A stretch of 64,000 bases of DNA from Phoronis australis (lineage: Eukaryota > Phoronida > Phoronidae). Shown here piece after piece: positions 23,301 to 64,000 of the stretch. The stretch is from positions 364,058 through 428,057 of the forward strand of contig NMRA01000294.1 of assembly GCA_002633005.1 (NCBI GenBank), read 5' to 3'. The stretch's first letter is position 1. Each line of letters starts with the position of its first letter. Under the pieces are notes generated by a model. It was not told the DNA's origin, did not search any database, and saw only the letters and a program-made list of their open reading frames with translations. Both the position numbers and the translations under genes were made by a program.

Positions 23301-24502
23301 TGCTCAGGCAACGGAACGTATGGATAGTTCTTTGATAAGCTGGAATTCGTCAGAAAAATCACTGTCGACGAAATGCCGGCCACAGACACGGAGATGTTTC
23401 ACGGCTGCATACTTGCTATTAACAGCGTACTTTTCATTGTTCACTACCGCGAGCCACTTCCTAAGAATTTCGGACTCTCGGGGAAGTCAAAAAAGTGATA
23501 TACCTGCTTTCTTCGCAGCTTCATACTTCGGACAAGCGGGAATGATGCACGGCAATATAGCGGCATTCGCTCTGGAGATGAATCGGTGACGTCTCTGCGT
23601 CGTTTCTCACCTTCCTCACAGGTTAACGCGACACCTTTCGGCAAGTTGAGGTTGACCGTATAAGAGGCGATGTGGATATGGACTAATTAAAATGGTAAAA
23701 AGACTAATTAAATTGGGTGGTATTCTCCTAATGACTCGGAATCTCCAGTCATCACGGCTGGGCAGAAACCGAATTCCCATGGGAGTAGTCTTCCCTCATG
23801 ACTGAGAAGTAAGGGAAATTAAAAGACATGTTAGTATGATGGTTAAGTCGTTCTGTGATTAGAATTTTGCCACCTGGATGGTTATTACCAGTCATTTTTT
23901 GTTGTTAACGGAATTAGCCGTCATGATAGGGAACACTATCTTGTCTGATTACTTTTGTCTTTTACTGTAGCTGTATTGTCTGAATACTTTTGTCTTGTAC
24001 TGTATGTGGTAACAGTTTTGGTGGCCAAAACGCGTAAAGAATATTTTGCTGCAGTTCACCTTAGCAAAAGACTTTCACCATATGGCTTTGTGCTTGTGGG
24101 ACTTCACAGCAGTAACTATATTGAGCGTGTGATAACTCTTTCCTGATGTGAATTTAGACCACCCTATGGTCGCAACGACCAGGCCTTGTGCAGCCATTTG
24201 CTGTTAAAAATGACATCTTATGTCCGCCGGTGGATTGACTTGGGGGATTAGGGAACGTGATTTTTTTCTGTTTTCTCGTGCAGTTTTTGCCAGATCAATA
24301 AATGCTCTGTTTCTACTCAGAAATGCCTGGTCTTTACTGAGTAATGGTCAGGCTTGGATCATGCATGTGCCAGCAGGTAGCCTGGTGCTTCGCTGTATTG
24401 TGAATATAAGAAAATAAGCTATGTATTGATTATTTGGCCTGTGTTATGTAGTAAATTACTTGTAGTCAAAACTAGCTAGTACATCATTATGTTTGTCTGC
24501 AG
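20341..24502. other. Intergenic sequence upstream of TMEM184, no gene recognised
   Basis: Mostly unique AT-rich DNA with a repeat paralogue at about 20650-20980. The longest ORF (about 144 codons on the - strand near 22556-22990) has biased, domain-free composition. A somewhat CpG-richer patch near 23160-23400 is a possible promoter region for TMEM184, but this is a guess. The segment must contain or adjoin the gene's 5' UTR. Confidence 0.4.
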
Positions 24503-42751
<18,249 letters not shown>

Positions 42752-44790
42752 GACGTTTCGCTTTAAAGCACATCCCTTTGGTCGGTAATATTTTGCTTGT
42801 GTCGACTAAAGCAGAGGCATATAGAAATCTGTTGTGCTTGAGGAGTGAAAGGGGGCAAGATCAAGTGATCTGTGTGGCAATATGTGGCGACACACAACAG
42901 AGGTGTGTAGTATCTGACCAGTGTCAGGAATGACTGGTCTTACTGGAAACTTGATGATGTCACTGAGAGACTGGACCCACTATCTCATAGCAATTGTATG
43001 TCTAGACCTCGTATAATTACCTGAACAAATATGCTGAATGCCGTCTTTGTAGTGCTGCCTGCCGTCATGTTGGACATGTCTCTTGGAAGTAGATTGCTCT
43101 TTTTGTTGGATGTATGTGCAATATGATTTCAAGATGCCAAATTAGTTTGCCCATTAGTCCTTGACCCTTCAGGTTGTATGTGATCTGTGTTGTAATGTTT
43201 ATTTTGTTGTCCTAGTGGTAGAATGTCAGAGAACTGAGTGTCGGTTGCTTAATTAATTTACAAGATGCTTTTGTTGACAAAATATGCGCGTAAATGTGAT
43301 GTATTTATTTTTAAACTTGATATTTGTCTACTTGCCAAAAGGCAAATGATTGATCGCCATTAGGAATGTTTGTAAGTTATAGTTTATTTCTGTATAAACA
43401 TATTTAGTTACATGAAGTTTGTAATTAATGTTAACTGTGGACTTTGGTTTATTCCAGATTGTCAGTCACTTTTATTATGCACTTTTTTCACAAAACCACG
43501 AGAGGTTGTCTTGTTCTTTCGAACTTTCCTCTCTTTCTAAGAGACTGAATGTGAATCGACCATTCACTGTACAATGATCATCACGTAGAGGATAGTTGTG
43601 TTGGTCTCAGTCTTATTACTTTGTGATGCGCTCGTTCATTGCTAGCTTATTTGTGATTGGCAACTGTCTGACCTTCAGTTGGGGTCATGTTGTTTATGCC
43701 TACTGTGTGCATATTTAGGCCATGCGCCTTAATACGAGGCTTTGGCTACAAGTATTCAGAGATTGAGCTATGTTATCTAGATCCTGGACATTTGTCCTGA
43801 AGTGTCAAAATCAGGAAATTTTGAAACTTTGGCCTTACTTGATGGGGGATAGAGAAAACGAACAACTTGTGAATGGAGTGGTTTTGAGCCTTCACTAGTT
43901 GGTGACAAACACGAGATACAATAGGAGCCAAACTACACTATTCCCAGAAATGAATTGAGAAAATGTCGTCTGCATCAAAGTAAAATTAATTGGACACTGA
44001 AAATAAATCAGACCCAATCAGATGACCGATGCTTCACAAAATCTCTCAAGGTCTCCGGATTTAGGTACGTGTGCTTACATGCCAAAAACTTTTCAGAGCA
44101 GGAACTTAAGTGAAACTTAATAAAAATAGAATGCGAGTTGTACTTGTTCCTTTGGAAATGGTAGATGTTGATGTGTACTGCATTCTACATTTATTTACTG
44201 TTTGTCACTGCCAGAATTTGTGAAAGGAGGGATATTGGACTGTACCTCAAAGTGAAATAGTGGCATGTATGCAAGACAATAGGGAAAAACATCTTTTAAA
44301 AATGCATTAATTCATTTTTCGATGCCTCAATACGCACATACAGGATACTGTAAAGCGTTAATAGTCGTTTGAAGTCCCTTTCCTCCATACTGTATGTCTG
44401 AGAGTTATGGTCTTAAAGTGAGCTTAACCAGCTATCAGTGATACCATGATGTGGCTCTTGCGAATCTCTCATTGTATATATGATATATAAGGCCCATTAG
44501 ACGAATCATCTTTGCAGAATCTTTGGCAATTTATTGCATGAAATCAAAATTGTGAAATTACTAGCTGTTTAGGTGTAAAGTGACCGCAGTGATTTACATG
44601 AATGGGCCTTTAATGACACAAACTTTTGAACATGCTGTGTAAGAGTTGAGTATGCATGTAGATTTCATCTGTGTCCAAGACGAATCATAATGATTGTAAA
44701 TATTATATTTTAATGTATTTTAAATACCACTAAGTAAATGTAAAAACTTGAAAAAGTTAAACTATTAAAAGGAGCTTTCGCACTAACTTC
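42752..44790 (+). other. Probable TMEM184 3' UTR
   Basis: AT-rich sequence with no transposons or long ORF follows the TMEM184 stop. Candidate poly(A) signals are AATAAA at 44002-44007, AATAAA at 44119-44124 and ATTAAA at 44764-44769. Which is used cannot be decided from sequence alone. Confidence 0.5.
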
Positions 44791-46018
44791 TTTGTTTACT
44801 TTACACAATTATAATGTAGCTACACAACTGGACAGATGTCTGCAAAACTTTGACAATCTACACAGAAGCTTGACCCACTTCATGCTGGCAGTACATGCAC
44901 ACACCCAGCCTTCGATAAGGGGGGTTCGAATTACCGACGTTGTGGACCATTTGCTAACAAAAGAGCGGGCGGACTAAAAAAAAAACAGGAGCACCTCTGT
45001 GAATTGCACGTTTTCACTCATTTAGTGGACTTTTGTCCCATTTTCTCACACTTTTTGTCTCTCGGGGAGCGGACCTTTTTGCTCACTTCGCCAATTCGGG
45101 TCGAGCCCCCGAACCCCCCCCCTGGGTGCGCACATGCAGTACTTACTAATAACATTGAGCTTTTGTCACTCCAACAGAACACTGTAACGTGCCTGCGTCA
45201 TCATATGCTGCTCTTTCAGTCTTGAGTAGCACGTGACCAAAACTCCAATAAACAAGTGGGCACAAAAGCACTAGAGATTTTGACAAACTTTACTCTTCAA
45301 ACGGCTTATATTCGAAATTAAACAGATGTGCAACAAAGCTGTCAAAGGCCGACATTGTCCAGTTAACTTTCAGTACAGGATGACTCTTGAATGGTAACAT
45401 TTGAAACTCCTGATTTCAAACTACCGTCAATCGCTGGAAAGTATTACAACCGCTCGGAACAGCAAAACTCGCAGAAGCGGGACGTACATAAGTAAGACAA
45501 GTCTAAAGTTCAACATCACAGTCATTCTAGTCCATATACACTTGAATGTCCACTTAAGTACCTTAAAGCAGGAATAAAATCTGCTGGGATCCGACTTGTG
45601 CCAGTTTTACTGTACATCAGTTGGATTGCACAAGTTCAATAAATGTTTATCTTTGGTTAACGCCGTACTTGACCCCTGTTAGATATATAATATAAACCCC
45701 TGTTAGAAATATAATATAATATAAATTTTAATCTGGATTAATTGAGCAACTAAAAGATTGACCAGTGGTGTCACATTTGGGGTGGATACTTGCACATGAC
45801 CACTATGTTCCAGAACATCGTAGTGATGTAAACGAGGCATTACTTAAAACTTCATATATCCCGTCTAGAGTGCATTTGTAAACCGGTCGACAAATTTAAC
45901 CACACAGTTGCATCTCTCATGTTAATATGGTAATTTCACTAATGGTAAAATATAATCACTTGATAAGAACTAGGGAATACAAGTCATAAACTGAAAATGA
46001 TTATGTCAGGGTCTTCTC
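44791..46018. other. Region between the convergent TMEM184 and ACSM genes
   Basis: No gene recognised. A patch near 44900-45130 (GGGGGGTTCGAATTACC and a C-rich run at 45110-45123) resembles transposon-end sequence but has no partner. A possible ACSM poly(A) signal on the - strand (ATTAAA) is at 45727-45732. Confidence 0.4.
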
Positions 46019-62867
<16,849 letters not shown>

Positions 62868-63814
62868 CTGAAAACTACTTCAAGTTAGTTCAATAAATGC
62901 ATCACAGCTACATAGGAAAGCAAAACTAAGACTTTGTTTCCATTTTTGCAAAAGGCAAATTATAATTTTAAACTACTTAAACTAAATATGTCCAATAGTT
63001 GAGAGAACGTCGTCATACATATATCTTGACAAAGTCATCGGATTCAATAGTGATACTAATTGTAGTCAATACAATAAACACGAAAAATGGCAAAAGATAT
63101 ATCAAGCCGTATTTTTTTCAAAATTTAGAAAAGGCAAAACAATATTTGGATAAATTTAAATAGTCCATATAGCTAATACCTAACAATTATTTTTAAAATA
63201 AGCTGGACAGCATTAAAGTTCGAGTTCTACTGCACAAAACCATAACTAATGCATTCATTTTGTTTTTGGCTAGATCACATTTCAACAAATTCTCAACATC
63301 TTGATAGCTGTAGATCCACTAACATGTGAGTCCATTAACAAATAAACAGCTAGCAGGTAGATGCAATGATGTCACATTAATCTCAGTCTAAAGATCACCA
63401 ACAATGCCATTTTATTGTGACAAATGTTTGCCTAATAAATAAATGCGAATAATTCTGGCAAGAAGTGTGAAGAGTCTGACAGCATTCCGTTAAAGTCTAG
63501 CTTCTAGTTTATTTTGAAAACTCATGCACGTCAAGAATAACAAAAACCCTGCATTAAGCAGGCCATGTTTCAAATCAGATTATTGATAAGTGTGTGTTTA
63601 ATGTGGACACTACGAACATCAGGTAATTGTACATTTCCAATTTGTTGATTATTAAACACAACATACCCTTAACAAGTTCACTCTATTGACTAGTACAGTT
63701 CATGACATGAATATCTAAGATTAAAGCTAAACTGTGAAGGATGTTGTATGTTGGCATAACAACTTGAGATTCTGAACAAGTCAGTGGCTTGGGAAACAAA
63801 GGTTCAAATCCTAG
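62868..63814 (-). other. ACSM intron upstream of the first visible exon
   Basis: AT-rich sequence with no further ACSM exon recognised on the - strand. A tRNA box B-like GGTTCAAATCC at 63801-63811 may be a SINE remnant but lacks a convincing box A. Confidence 0.5.
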
Positions 63815-64000
63815 TTACACAAGTATGCAGTCAAACACATGAGTATGAAGTCAAACACATGAGTATGAAGTCAAACACACGAGTATGCATTCAAACACAC
63901 AAGTATGCAGTCAAACACACGAGTATGCAGTCAAACACACAAGTATGCAGTCAAACACACGAGTATGCAGTCAAACACACAAGTATGCAGTCAAACACAC
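63815..64000. repeat. 20-bp minisatellite running off the window
   Basis: At least nine units of GAGTATGCAGTCAAACACAC or the AAG variant. The array continues past the right edge. Confidence 0.95.

Noticed and set aside
13326-24502. A hidden protein-coding gene between TM9SF3 and TMEM184
   Set aside because: No run of exon-like segments with family similarity was found on either strand; the sequence is mainly repeats, a gap and unique AT-rich DNA.

Overview
This window is eukaryotic genomic DNA from an animal. Genes are split into short exons with GT-AG introns of 0.1 to 4.8 kb, and the space between is filled with minisatellites and small transposons. The protein families, the repeat load and an unmerged pair of contigs differing by about 1% suggest a highly polymorphic marine invertebrate deuterostome such as an amphioxus or hemichordate. 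That taxon is an inference, not something the sequence proves.

Three genes are supported by exon-by-exon translation with consistent splice phases. (1) TM9SF3 (nonaspanin), + strand, 12 exons from 694 to 11428. About 100 N-terminal residues lie upstream of the window, and a long 3' UTR runs to about 13.3 kb. (2) A TMEM184 gene (organic solute transporter-alpha family), + strand, 24503 to 42751, coding a protein of about 440 residues. (3) A medium-chain acyl-CoA synthetase (ACSM-like), - strand, 12 exons from 62867 down to 46019. Its N-terminal third lies beyond the right edge. TMEM184 and ACSM are convergent; TM9SF3 and TMEM184 are in tandem. Nothing links the three in one pathway.

The most striking feature is in TMEM184. 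The exon after position 26785 exists in four diverged tandem versions (29662-29752, 30014-30104, 34700-34790, 35210-35300). Each is exactly 91 nt, enters in phase 1, leaves in phase 2 and encodes the same transmembrane/loop segment. Because 91 is not a multiple of 3, skipping the exon or including two copies shifts the frame. This is the signature of a mutually exclusive exon cluster.

Other notable structure: a near-identical 0.9 kb tandem copy around a single N at 33699 (probably two haplotypes not merged); minisatellites that duplicate a splice donor (ACSM, about 57.9-58.2 kb) and a splice acceptor (TMEM184, about 42.0-42.24 kb); and at least seven DNA-transposon-like insertions with recognisable terminal inverted repeats, several with target-site duplications or reconstructable empty sites. 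There are also Tc1 and LINE relics and perfect or near-perfect hairpin elements. The intergenic block 13.3-24.5 kb is almost entirely repeats plus a 430-base gap, with no gene recognised.
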